Source: DAIDKA01 sp036521075 (lineage in GTDB: Bacteria; Pseudomonadota; Gammaproteobacteria; Steroidobacterales; Steroidobacteraceae). From it: DNA of 64,000 nt. Positions 6,760 through 14,174 of the stretch are shown in pieces. A model generated the notes under the pieces. That model saw only the letters and a list, made by a program, of their open reading frames with translations, was not told the origin of the DNA and ran no database searches. Made by a program: the position numbers and the translations under genes. Each line of letters begins with the position of its first letter. The stretch's first letter is position 1. The stretch spans positions 25,840-89,839 of the forward strand of contig DATDIL010000035.1 of assembly GCA_036521075.1 (NCBI GenBank), given 5' to 3'.

Positions 6760-8506
6760 AGAGTCGCGGCGCGGCCGACCATACCGTGCCGAACCGATCG
6801 CCGTAGACCTGGTGCCAGGTCGGATAGTTCTGGGCCATCATTTTCTTATCCTCAACCGGGCCATGGGTGATCATGCGGATCACATTGCCGCGCAGCCAAG
6901 GATCGTTTTGCACCAGGTCCGCGCCGTAGAACGATTTTGCCTCGTCGACGATGACGACCCGCCGCTCGGTGCCGCGGTAATGCGGCAACTGGTTCAAATC
7001 ATCGGCCATGAATCTTTGCATCTGCCAGGCGCGAAACCCGACGCCGAAAACAAGCGTCAGCAGAATGCAGGCCGTGACATAGGACTTCGTGGCCTGATCG
7101 TCAAAGATGCCGGCGGACTCGCCGGTGGCATCGGCCGGCCGGTCCCGAAATCCTGCGGGGCCGTAGAGCGCCGCGGTCGCCAGCAGCGGCAGCGTCATCC
7201 AGGCTGAATGGAAATAACGATAGCCCCAGCCGTGGGCCTGATCCTGCGGAAAGAAGCAATATCCGATGAAAGTTGTCAGTGCCGAGGCTGCGAACAGCCT
7301 GCAGGTGATGTTGCCGCGTCTGCGCACTGCACCGATGCAGGCGAGGAGCAATAGTCCTGGCACCGCCCACGCCCAGATCTTGGCCACGGCAATCAACCGG
7401 AAGAGGATCACCATGCGGTCCGGCCGGTGGAACAGTCCCAACATCGCCTTGAGGCGACCCGCCAGATCGGCGTTTGCGCTTAAGAGCCGCTGTCCCTCGT
7501 TGCGAAGGTGATTGGAGAATTCAAACCAACCGATGCCCAGCAGGCCGCACAGGGGCAGGTAGCCCGCGCACAGTAGGACGAGGAGGCGGATGCCGCCCGG
7601 GCGTATCGCGATCCAGATGAGCCAGGGTGCCGCGAACAGCATGTGGGGCACTGGGTTGTGCAGTGTGAGTGCGATCGAACCGACGATTCCCGCCACAAAG
7701 GCCCTGGATGGTGTCGGCCGTATCAGCAGCAGCGCGTACAGGCAGTTGGCGAGCAGGTGTGAGGGCATCGAATAGTAGGAGATGCCGAAGCCGAAAATCG
7801 CCGGCGAGGCCACGGTCAGCAGCAGCGCCAACCCCGCAGCTTCGGTGTCTTCGAATATCCGCAGCGCGAGGCGATGGATGACGAGGAGCGTCAGCGTCGC
7901 TATGACGGGGTTGCACGCCCAGGAGATTCCGGCCAGTGTGAACGGTGCCATGATCAAGGCATGTGCCGGCCAGTAGGCGGAGGCCACCTGGCCGGTGGCA
8001 TGGGAGACGGTCAGAAAGTAATTCTGGAAGCGTGGCGGGATCACCCAGTCCATCAGGGGCAGCGGGAACTGGCCCGTGAGGTGTCCGGCGGCAAAGATCC
8101 GGCTCTGGAAGTACGCGGCGTACTCGTCCATCGACAGCGGATGCGTGTGATAGACGGCCACGGCGCCCACACACAGCACGCTCAGGCTGATGGCGGCAAT
8201 GATCAGGGGATGTTCACCGGCCCAGCGCACGATCCCGCGGGCGGGTGATTGCGTGGGGGAAACGGCGGCCAGCACCAGGATCAGGAACATGCAGACGGTG
8301 CCGCCGTAATCACCGGACGTGAACAGAAAGAAGAATATGGGGGTCATCTGGGGCGGTGGCCCCCCGTTCAGGCGCAGCAGATGTATCGTCAGGAGGATCG
8401 CGAGGGCCACGATCGTGCCCACCGCGAACAACAGGCGCGGGCCGGCGCAGCGCACCACGGGCGAGTCAGTCAACACGGATCTGAGTCTCCTGTTTTCGGA
8501 CAGCAT
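6737..8506 (-). CDS. Large multi-pass membrane protein, probable glycosyltransferase of the GT39/ArnT-like (GT-C) fold
   Basis: A 589-residue protein with about eleven hydrophobic segments. Between the third and fourth lies a loop with the acidic motif SMDEYAAYFQSRIF, which resembles the D-E motif in the first periplasmic loop of GT-C enzymes that take sugars from polyprenyl phosphate. A soluble C-terminal portion of about 110 residues follows the last membrane segment. Acceptor and donor cannot be told. Its convergent neighbour makes a polyprenyl diphosphate, the kind of lipid carrier such enzymes use, but convergent orientation argues against an operon. It starts with ATG at 8506 and no clear ribosome-binding site is visible. 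Confidence 0.7.
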   Translation of the reverse strand: MLSENRRLRSVLTDSPVVRCAGPRLLFAVGTIVALAILLTIHLLRLNGGPPPQMTPIFFFLFTSGDYGGTVCMFLILVLAAVSPTQSPARGIVRWAGEHPLIIAAISLSVLCVGAVAVYHTHPLSMDEYAAYFQSRIFAAGHLTGQFPLPLMDWVIPPRFQNYFLTVSHATGQVASAYWPAHALIMAPFTLAGISWACNPVIATLTLLVIHRLALRIFEDTEAAGLALLLTVASPAIFGFGISYYSMPSHLLANCLYALLLIRPTPSRAFVAGIVGSIALTLHNPVPHMLFAAPWLIWIAIRPGGIRLLVLLCAGYLPLCGLLGIGWFEFSNHLRNEGQRLLSANADLAGRLKAMLGLFHRPDRMVILFRLIAVAKIWAWAVPGLLLLACIGAVRRRGNITCRLFAASALTTFIGYCFFPQDQAHGWGYRYFHSAWMTLPLLATAALYGPAGFRDRPADATGESAGIFDDQATKSYVTACILLTLVFGVGFRAWQMQRFMADDLNQLPHYRGTERRVVIVDEAKSFYGADLVQNDPWLRGNVIRMITHGPVEDKKMMAQNYPTWHQVYGDRFGTVWSAAPRLSRSEPGP

Positions 8507-8545
8507 TGCATTTGTGTATCACATAGCCAAGGACCACCACCACGC

Positions 8546-10099
8546 CTACACCCGTCGCAACTGCACGGCTTGCGCGATCTGCGCCGGGCCTATGACATCG
8601 CTGCCTTCGAGATCGGCGATGGTCAGTGCCACGCGCAGCACCCGATGATAGGAACGGGCGGTAAGGCCAAGGCGTTCAAAGACCTGTTCCAGCAGTTCAA
8701 GCGCCGCGGGTGTCGGGCGTGCCAGCGACTGCAGCCGTGCCAGTGACAACTCGCCATTCAAACACCCGCTGCGACTCATCTGCCGCTGACGCGCCCGCAC
8801 CACGGCCTGCGCGGCGCTCGCCGTGGTCAGCGGCGGCGGCGCGCTCGCGGGTAGGCGCGCACCTGCCGCGCCCCACCGACTCGCAATGTCTGCAACCGGC
8901 ACGCGCGGCACTTCGACGAACAGATCGATCCGATCGAGCAACGGGCCCGAGATCCTCGCGCGGTAGGTCTCAACCTGTGTCCGTGTACAGCGGCACTTGC
9001 CGCAAGGGTCACCCAGGTACCCGCAAGGACAGGGATTCATGGCGGCGATCAGCTGGAATGCAGCGGGGTACTGGGCCTGCACGCGCGCGCGCGAGACGAC
9101 CACCGTGCGATTCTCCAGCGGCTCACGCAGGCTCTCGAGGACCCTTCGTTCGAACTCCGGCAACTCATCCAGGAACAGCACTCCGCGGTGCGCGAGACTG
9201 ACTTCGCCGGGCCGTGCCTGCGGGCCGCCACCGACCAAAGCGGTGGCCGATGCGCTGTGGTGCGGCGCGCGGAATGGGCGCAGGCCGAAATGATGCGCAC
9301 TCATGTCCACAGAACTCACCGACGCGATGGTGGCAACCTCCAGCGCTTCGGATTGCGACAGCGCGGGCAGCAACCCCGGCAATCGTTGCGCCAGCATGGT
9401 CTTGCCCGAGCCCGGCGGTCCAGTGAGCAGCAGACTGTGAAAACCCGCGGCCGCGATGACCAGCGCCCGCTTCGGCAACTGCTGCCCGCGCACGTCCGCC
9501 AGGTTCAACGGCGATGCGACCGCCTCGAGACTCGCATCGGGCGCCGCCTCCTCCTGCGCTGCGCGCGCCTGGCGCGGCTCACCGCGCAGATGTGCGCACA
9601 CCTCCAGCAGGCTGCGCGCGCCCAGCGCGCGATCATGCCGCGCAATGTGCGTATCGCGCACATTGGCCAGGGGCACGATGATCTCGTGACCTTCCCGGGC
9701 CGCGTGGGCCGCGGCAAGCGTGAGGCCGCGCACCGGCAGCAACTCTCCGCTCAGGCTCAGTTCACCGTAGTACTCCCGTGGCGCCCGGCCGATGGCACCG
9801 CGTCCGGCCGGCAGCTGGCATGAGGCCATGAGGATGGCCAACGCAATCGGCAGATCGAAGCGGCCACCCTCCTTGGGTAAATCCGCGGGCGCCAGGTTGA
9901 CAGTGATGCGCCCTGCGGGGAATTCAAATCCGGAGTTCGTGAGCGCGGCCCGCACCCGCTCCTTGCTCTCCTTCACGGCCGTGGCCGGCAGACCCACGAT
10001 ACTGAACACTGGCAGGCCCGCGCCCAGATTGACCTCCACCCGGACCAGCGGTGCCGTAAGCCCCAACTGGCCACGGCAGTAGGTCGCCGCGATCGACAT
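8546..10099 (-). CDS. comM: ComM/YifB-family Mg-chelatase-like AAA+ helicase
   Basis: A 517-residue protein matching ComM/YifB. An N-terminal Lon-protease-like fold domain (VEVNLGAGLPVFSIVGLPATAVKES, residues 20-160) is followed by the AAA+ core with Walker A GPPGSGKTML, Walker B VLFLDELPEF and the cysteine-containing NPCPCGYLGDPCGKCRC segment. A C-terminal Mg-chelatase-like domain closes the protein. In naturally transformable bacteria ComM is a hexameric helicase that drives branch migration during integration of incoming DNA (family knowledge), so it fits with dprA at 43967. Its start directly abuts the ubiK stop, suggesting cotranscription. Confidence 0.96.
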   Translation of the reverse strand: MSIAATYCRGQLGLTAPLVRVEVNLGAGLPVFSIVGLPATAVKESKERVRAALTNSGFEFPAGRITVNLAPADLPKEGGRFDLPIALAILMASCQLPAGRGAIGRAPREYYGELSLSGELLPVRGLTLAAAHAAREGHEIIVPLANVRDTHIARHDRALGARSLLEVCAHLRGEPRQARAAQEEAAPDASLEAVASPLNLADVRGQQLPKRALVIAAAGFHSLLLTGPPGSGKTMLAQRLPGLLPALSQSEALEVATIASVSSVDMSAHHFGLRPFRAPHHSASATALVGGGPQARPGEVSLAHRGVLFLDELPEFERRVLESLREPLENRTVVVSRARVQAQYPAAFQLIAAMNPCPCGYLGDPCGKCRCTRTQVETYRARISGPLLDRIDLFVEVPRVPVADIASRWGAAGARLPASAPPPLTTASAAQAVVRARQRQMSRSGCLNGELSLARLQSLARPTPAALELLEQVFERLGLTARSYHRVLRVALTIADLEGSDVIGPAQIAQAVQLRRV

Positions 10100-10357
10100 C
10101 TAGGTCGGACCGGCACTCCCGCTCACTTGCTCAAGTTCGGTCAGCCGCGCCTCCAGCACCGCCAGGCGCGCACGCGTGCGCTCCAGAACCTTTGTCTGGA
10201 CGTCGAACTCCTCCCGGGTGACCAGATCCATCTTCCCCAGTGAGTTGTGCAGGACCACGCGGAAGTTCTTCTCCAGGTCGGCCTGGGCCCCGCGTATTGC
10301 GGCCGGGAGGCTTGCCAGCAATCGCTGCGCGATTTCATTTACTGATGATGCTTCCAT
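10100..10357 (-). CDS. ubiK: Ubiquinone biosynthesis accessory factor UbiK (YqiC)
   Basis: A small coiled-coil protein that assists assembly of the soluble ubiquinone-synthesis complex. I start it at the ATG at 10357 (85 residues), preceded by GAGAGG nine bases upstream; an ORF open further upstream is not needed. The conserved C-terminal half LVTREEFDVQTKVLERTRARLAVLEARL matches E. coli UbiK (LVSREEFDVQTQVL). It precedes comM with no gap and is divergent from the amtB control region. Confidence 0.93.
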   Translation of the reverse strand: MEASSVNEIAQRLLASLPAAIRGAQADLEKNFRVVLHNSLGKMDLVTREEFDVQTKVLERTRARLAVLEARLTELEQVSGSAGPT

Positions 10358-10478
10358 TGTCCAATACCTCTCATGGCTTGCCCCTGATTGACGCATACGC
10401 CCCGAAGTGGGCTCCAAAATGGTGCAACGCGCGCTGCCAAACCCTTGTAACCCTTGGAATTACTAGACGAAATTCCTA

Positions 10479-10494
10479 TGGCACGGAATCTGCA
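10479..10494 (+). promoter_or_regulatory. Sigma-54 (RpoN) promoter of the ammonium transporter gene
   Basis: TGGCACGGAATCTGCA matches the -24/-12 consensus TGGCAC-N5-TTGC at all but one core base. The invariant GG and GC are exactly ten bases apart. The predicted start is near 10505, about 110 bases before the amtB ATG. An inverted repeat GGAATT (10456-10461) / AATTCC (10471-10476) sits just upstream. Sigma-54 control usually means activation by NtrC under nitrogen limitation. Confidence 0.85.
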
Positions 10495-10615
10495 CCTTTC
10501 CAGCGCGCTGCCGAAAGCATACCCGCGTAAGAGGCGCGGTGTCTGCCTGCAAAATTGGCGCAAGACGCTCTGATTGGCGGATTCCTACGAAAACGAAACT
10601 ACATCGGGAGAGACC

Positions 10616-12208
10616 ATGCTCACCGCTCCAATGACCTCGCAGCCCACCCGCAAGCCCAAGTGGCTGGCGCAGGCGGGCACTTTGCTGATCGCCCTGGCAA
10701 CTGTCACGTTTGCTGCGGTCAGCTTCACTCCCAGCCCCAGCTACGCGGATGCGGCATCGGCCCCGGCTGCTTCTGCTCCCGCTGCGGATGCTGCGGCGGC
10801 GACGGCCGCCAGTTCCGCTCCCAGCTCCGCCCCGGCGCCGGCCGCAGCGGCGCCGACTCCGAACAAGGGCGACATGGCGTGGATGATGACCTCCACCGCC
10901 CTCGTGCTGTTCATGTCGGTTCCGGCACTGGCGCTGTTTTACGGCGGCCTGGTCCGTGAAAAGAACATGCTGTCGGTGCTCATGCAGGTGTTCGTGGGCT
11001 TCTCCCTGATCACCGTGCTGTGGTGCGTATATGGCTACTCGCTGGCCTTCACGGAAGGTCCGAATCCGTTCATCGGCGGCCTCAGTAGGCTATTCCTGAA
11101 CGGCACGTTTGATCCGATGCTGAACGGCGCAATCAATCCGGCCGGCGGCACGTACAGCATGGCGGCCACCTTCGACAAGGGCACGCCGCTCAACGAACTG
11201 GTGTATGTGGGCTTCCAGGCGACCTTTGCGGCCATCACCTGCTGCCTGATCCTCGGCTCGCTGGTGGAGCGCATCAAGTTCTCCGCCGCACTCGTGTTCA
11301 TGGTGTTCTGGTTCACCTTCGCCTACCTGCCGGTCGCGCACATGGTCTGGTTCTGGGAAGGCCCGGACGCGTACACCTCGGCGAGCGTGTCTGATGCGAT
11401 GAATGCCCACGCCGGTTACATCTGGCAGTTGGGCGCACTGGACTTCGCCGGCGGCACCGTCGTGCACATCAACTCGGGTGTCGCCGGGCTCGTGGGCGCG
11501 ATTCTGCTGGGCAAGCGCATTGGCCTCGGCAAGGAATCCATGGCGCCACACAGCCTGACCATGACCATGATCGGCGCATCGATGCTGTGGTTCGGCTGGT
11601 TCGGCTTCAACGCCGGCTCGGCGCTGGAAGCCAACGGCTCGGCGGCTCTGGCCTTCATGAACACCTATCTGGCCACGGCCTGCGCCGTGCTTTCGTGGAT
11701 GGGCATTGAATGGATCGTCAAGGGCAAGCCCTCCATGCTGGGTGCGGCCTCGGGCGCCGTCGCCGGCCTGGTGGCCATCACGCCGGCCGCCGGCAACGTC
11801 GGCATCCCGGGCGCCTTCATCATCGGCCTGGGCGTTGGCGTGGTGTGCTTCTGGGGCGTCACCGGGCTTAAGAAGATGATCCGCGCAGACGACGCGCTGG
11901 ACGTGTTCGGCGTCCATGCCCTGGGCGGGTGCTTCGGTGCTCTGACCACCGGCATCTTCAACTCCCCGAGCCTCGGCGGCCCGGGCAGTGTGCAGGACTG
12001 GGTGACCGGCAAGGTCGGCTACCCGGGCATCTGGGCGCAGTTGCTCATCCAGGCCAAGGCGGTCGCCATCGTCGCCTGCTGGACCGCAATCGTGGCCCTG
12101 GTCGGCTTCGGCCTGCTCAAGCTCGTGATGGGCCTGCGTGTCACGGAAGAGGAAGAGCGCGAGGGCCTGGACATCTCCAGCCACGGGGAGAGGGCCTACG
12201 GGCACTGA
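10616..12208 (+). CDS. amtB: Ammonium transporter AmtB
   Basis: An inner-membrane trimeric channel for ammonium. The start is the ATG at 10616, after GGGAGAG at a good distance, not the upstream TTG. The 530 residues comprise a signal-like segment ending near SYADA (about 44), an Ala/Pro/Ser-rich stretch (45-83), then eleven predicted membrane helices. The pore twin histidines are H242 (PVAHMVW) and H434 (VFGVHALGG). The C-terminal tail GLDISSHGERAY is the conserved region contacted by the PII protein GlnK. No glnK gene lies next to it, although glnK-amtB is the usual pair. The sigma-54 promoter upstream and the terminator downstream make it a single-gene unit. Confidence 0.97.
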   Translation: MLTAPMTSQPTRKPKWLAQAGTLLIALATVTFAAVSFTPSPSYADAASAPAASAPAADAAAATAASSAPSSAPAPAAAAPTPNKGDMAWMMTSTALVLFMSVPALALFYGGLVREKNMLSVLMQVFVGFSLITVLWCVYGYSLAFTEGPNPFIGGLSRLFLNGTFDPMLNGAINPAGGTYSMAATFDKGTPLNELVYVGFQATFAAITCCLILGSLVERIKFSAALVFMVFWFTFAYLPVAHMVWFWEGPDAYTSASVSDAMNAHAGYIWQLGALDFAGGTVVHINSGVAGLVGAILLGKRIGLGKESMAPHSLTMTMIGASMLWFGWFGFNAGSALEANGSAALAFMNTYLATACAVLSWMGIEWIVKGKPSMLGAASGAVAGLVAITPAAGNVGIPGAFIIGLGVGVVCFWGVTGLKKMIRADDALDVFGVHALGGCFGALTTGIFNSPSLGGPGSVQDWVTGKVGYPGIWAQLLIQAKAVAIVACWTAIVALVGFGLLKLVMGLRVTEEEEREGLDISSHGERAYGH

Positions 12209-12250
12209 GCCTTGAGTGCCAGCCGCGGGACCGGACACCGCGACTGACTT

Positions 12251-12291
12251 AACCCCGGTCCCGCCGCAGGTGAGACCGGGGTTTTGTTTTT
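12251..12291 (+). terminator. Intrinsic terminator of amtB
   Basis: AACCCCGGTC (12251-12260) pairs perfectly with GACCGGGGTT (12274-12283), a 10-bp stem with a 13-base loop, followed by TTTTGTTTTT. Confidence 0.93.
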
Positions 12292-12386
12292 GGGCCTCCA
12301 TGCGAAACGGCCACCCGCGAATGTGACGGAGTTCAAGGTTTGCGGCGCCACGATCGGCGCTACACTGGGACTCTGGAGGGCTACTC

Positions 12387-12842
12387 ATGCGGCGTATTTC
12401 AATTGCCCTGGCAGCACTTGCGGCGCTCGTTACGGCGGCCCAGGCGGACGTCTACAAGACTGTCGACGCGCAGGGCGAAGTGCACTACAGCGACCAATGG
12501 TCGCCGGGCGCGGAACTCATCAAGGGCGAGCGCTCACGCGCCACGCCTGCCGCGGAGGCTTCGGCACCGGTCGGCAACGATCATGCCGCGGCGCCGGACT
12601 CCGGCAAAGCCGCCGCCAAGCAGGTGCAGTCGGACATGGAGGCACTGCGCGCCGTGCAGTGCAAGCAGCTGAAGGAGCAGTACGACAAGGTCATCCATGC
12701 GCGCCGCATCTACCAGCCCAGCAGCGACTCGAGCGACTCGAGCGCGCCCAAGCAGTACATGACTGACGCGGAGGCCGATGCCGAGCGCGTGAGGACCCGT
12801 CAGGCAATGGATGAAGCCTGCGCCGGCGGCGCCAGCAGCTAA
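12387..12842 (+). CDS. Exported DUF4124-domain protein
   Basis: A 151-residue protein with a signal peptide (cleavage near AQA-D, residue 20) and, immediately after it, the DUF4124 signature DVYKTVDAQGEVHYSDQ. DUF4124 is common in periplasmic proteins of gammaproteobacteria and has no assigned biochemical role. The rest is charged and probably helical, with a Ser/Asp repeat (SSDSSDSS) encoded by a short DNA repeat and two cysteines (near residues 92 and 145). It is followed after six bases by a dehydrogenase gene, so cotranscription is possible without implying a shared function. Confidence 0.85.
   Translation: MRRISIALAALAALVTAAQADVYKTVDAQGEVHYSDQWSPGAELIKGERSRATPAAEASAPVGNDHAAAPDSGKAAAKQVQSDMEALRAVQCKQLKEQYDKVIHARRIYQPSSDSSDSSAPKQYMTDAEADAERVRTRQAMDEACAGGASS
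12723..12744 (+). repeat. Two and a half copies of a 9-base tandem repeat
   Basis: AGCGACTCG occurs at 12723-12731 and 12732-12740, followed by AGCG. It encodes the Ser-Ser-Asp repeat of the DUF4124 protein and may be a site of length variation. Confidence 0.6.
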
Positions 12843-12848
12843 AGCGCG

Positions 12849-13724
12849 ATGCGCGTCGGGTTCATCGGTCTGGGCGCCATGGGCGCGCACATGGCGCGCA
12901 ATCTTCACAAGGCTGGCCTGCTCACGGCGCTGTGGAACCGCACTCGGCCGAAGGCCTCGCAGCTGGCCCGCGAACTGGGGTGCGCCGCGCCCGCCACGCC
13001 GGCCGAGCTGGCCCACGACACGGACATCATCGTGCTGTGCGTCTCCGCGGACGCGGATGTGCTGGCCGTCATCGACGCGCTTCACCAAGGAGTGCGGGCC
13101 GGACAATTGGTCATCGACTGTTCCACGGTGGGCGCCGATACGGCCCGCACGGTTGCCGAACGGCTGGGCGGTGCCGGCGTCGAATTCCTGGACTGCCCGG
13201 TGAGCGGCGGAGTGGAAGGTGCGCGCGAAGCGACGCTGGCCATCATGTGCGGCGGGTCTGCCGCGAGCTTCACGCAGGCGCAGCCGGTGCTGGCAGCCAT
13301 GGGCCGCACGGTGTGTCACTTCGGGCCGGTCGGCGCCGGGCAGGCCGCCAAGGCGACCAATCAGATCATGTGCGCCGGCATCATCGAGGCAGTCAGTGAG
13401 GCCATGGCTTTCGCCAAGGCCAACGGCCTGCCGCTGGACAAACTGGTGCAGACCCTCGGCCAGGGCGCCGGCTCAAGCTGGTACTTCATCCACCGCGCGC
13501 CGAACATGATTCGCGAGGCCTACCCGCCCGGCTTTCGGGTGCGACTGCATGCCAAGGACCTCGGCATCTGCCACGACATGGCCGCGAGCTTTGGCGTGCG
13601 GCTGCCGGTCGTCGAACGCATGCTCGCCGAATATGCGCAGCTGATCGAACAGGGCCATGGCGATGAGGACATCTCCACCTGCTTTAGGCTCAAGGACCGG
13701 CTGTTCACGGCCAGCATGAAGTAG
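12849..13724 (+). CDS. NAD(P)-dependent beta-hydroxyacid dehydrogenase (3-hydroxyisobutyrate dehydrogenase / tartronate semialdehyde reductase family)
   Basis: A 291-residue oxidoreductase of the family that interconverts beta-hydroxyacids and their semialdehydes. Features are the dinucleotide-binding GFIGLGAMGAHMARNL at the N-terminus, the substrate-binding DCPVSGGVEGA segment, and the catalytic lysine in GAGQAAKATNQIM (about residue 173). The C-terminal helical domain includes AKDLGICHDMA. The precise substrate (3-hydroxyisobutyrate, 2-hydroxy-3-oxopropionate or another) cannot be read from sequence, and neighbours do not help. Its 3' end overlaps the convergent pilin gene by 20 bases. Confidence 0.92.
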   Translation: MRVGFIGLGAMGAHMARNLHKAGLLTALWNRTRPKASQLARELGCAAPATPAELAHDTDIIVLCVSADADVLAVIDALHQGVRAGQLVIDCSTVGADTARTVAERLGGAGVEFLDCPVSGGVEGAREATLAIMCGGSAASFTQAQPVLAAMGRTVCHFGPVGAGQAAKATNQIMCAGIIEAVSEAMAFAKANGLPLDKLVQTLGQGAGSSWYFIHRAPNMIREAYPPGFRVRLHAKDLGICHDMAASFGVRLPVVERMLAEYAQLIEQGHGDEDISTCFRLKDRLFTASMK

Positions 13725-14163
13725 GGTTGTTACCCGTGGCGCCCTGCAGCCCGGTATTGGTCAGCGTGAAGGTTGCGCAGGCCGTGTCGCTTGACTGCGA
13801 ACTTCCCGGTGTCGGCTCCACGGTGACGGTGAACGTGGGCGGCGTCGTCCCCGTCGCCGTCACCGTCGCAGGGAAAACCGTCGGCTGGTCGATCTGGTAG
13901 TACGTACCGGTACTCACCGGCCAGCTGCCACCCGCCGCCGTGTAACCCAGCACCCCCGGATCTGTGCTGTAGGCATTCTGGGTGGCGTATATGCGCTCCT
14001 CGCGCGCCCCGAAGTCCATGATCGCGGTCTTCGCCTCGGTGCGCCGGGACTTGCGCACCGAGCTGGTGTAGGCGGGAACTGCGATGCTCGCGAGGATCGC
14101 GACGATCACGACGACGATCATCAATTCGATGAGCGTGAAGCCAGCGGTAGTTGAGCGATTCAT
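13705..14163 (-). CDS. pilE: Type IV minor pilin PilE
   Basis: The last gene of the minor-pilin operon. The prepilin leader is very short, then the cleavage site G-FTLIELMIVVVIVAILASIA with the invariant Glu at +5. The C-terminal domain has a cysteine pair (TACATF and TSCWP) that would form the D-loop. I start it at the ATG at 14163 (152 residues), with GAGGA nine bases upstream. An ATG at 14178 overlaps the pilY1 stop by ATGA and is an alternative that lengthens the leader by five residues. PilE incorporates into the pilus through PilD processing (family knowledge). Confidence 0.93.
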   Translation of the reverse strand: MNRSTTAGFTLIELMIVVVIVAILASIAVPAYTSSVRKSRRTEAKTAIMDFGAREERIYATQNAYSTDPGVLGYTAAGGSWPVSTGTYYQIDQPTVFPATVTATGTTPPTFTVTVEPTPGSSQSSDTACATFTLTNTGLQGATGNNPTSCWP

Positions 14164-14174
14164 GTCGGTGTTCC

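Noticed and set aside
11090..12388. 432-codon minus-strand frame opposite amtB
   Set aside because: A shadow frame with Ala/Gly/His-rich composition; the AmtB frame is unmistakable.
12723..12744. Possible CRISPR-like or regulatory repeat
   Set aside because: Only two and a half 9-base units with no spacers; it encodes Ser-Ser-Asp in a protein.
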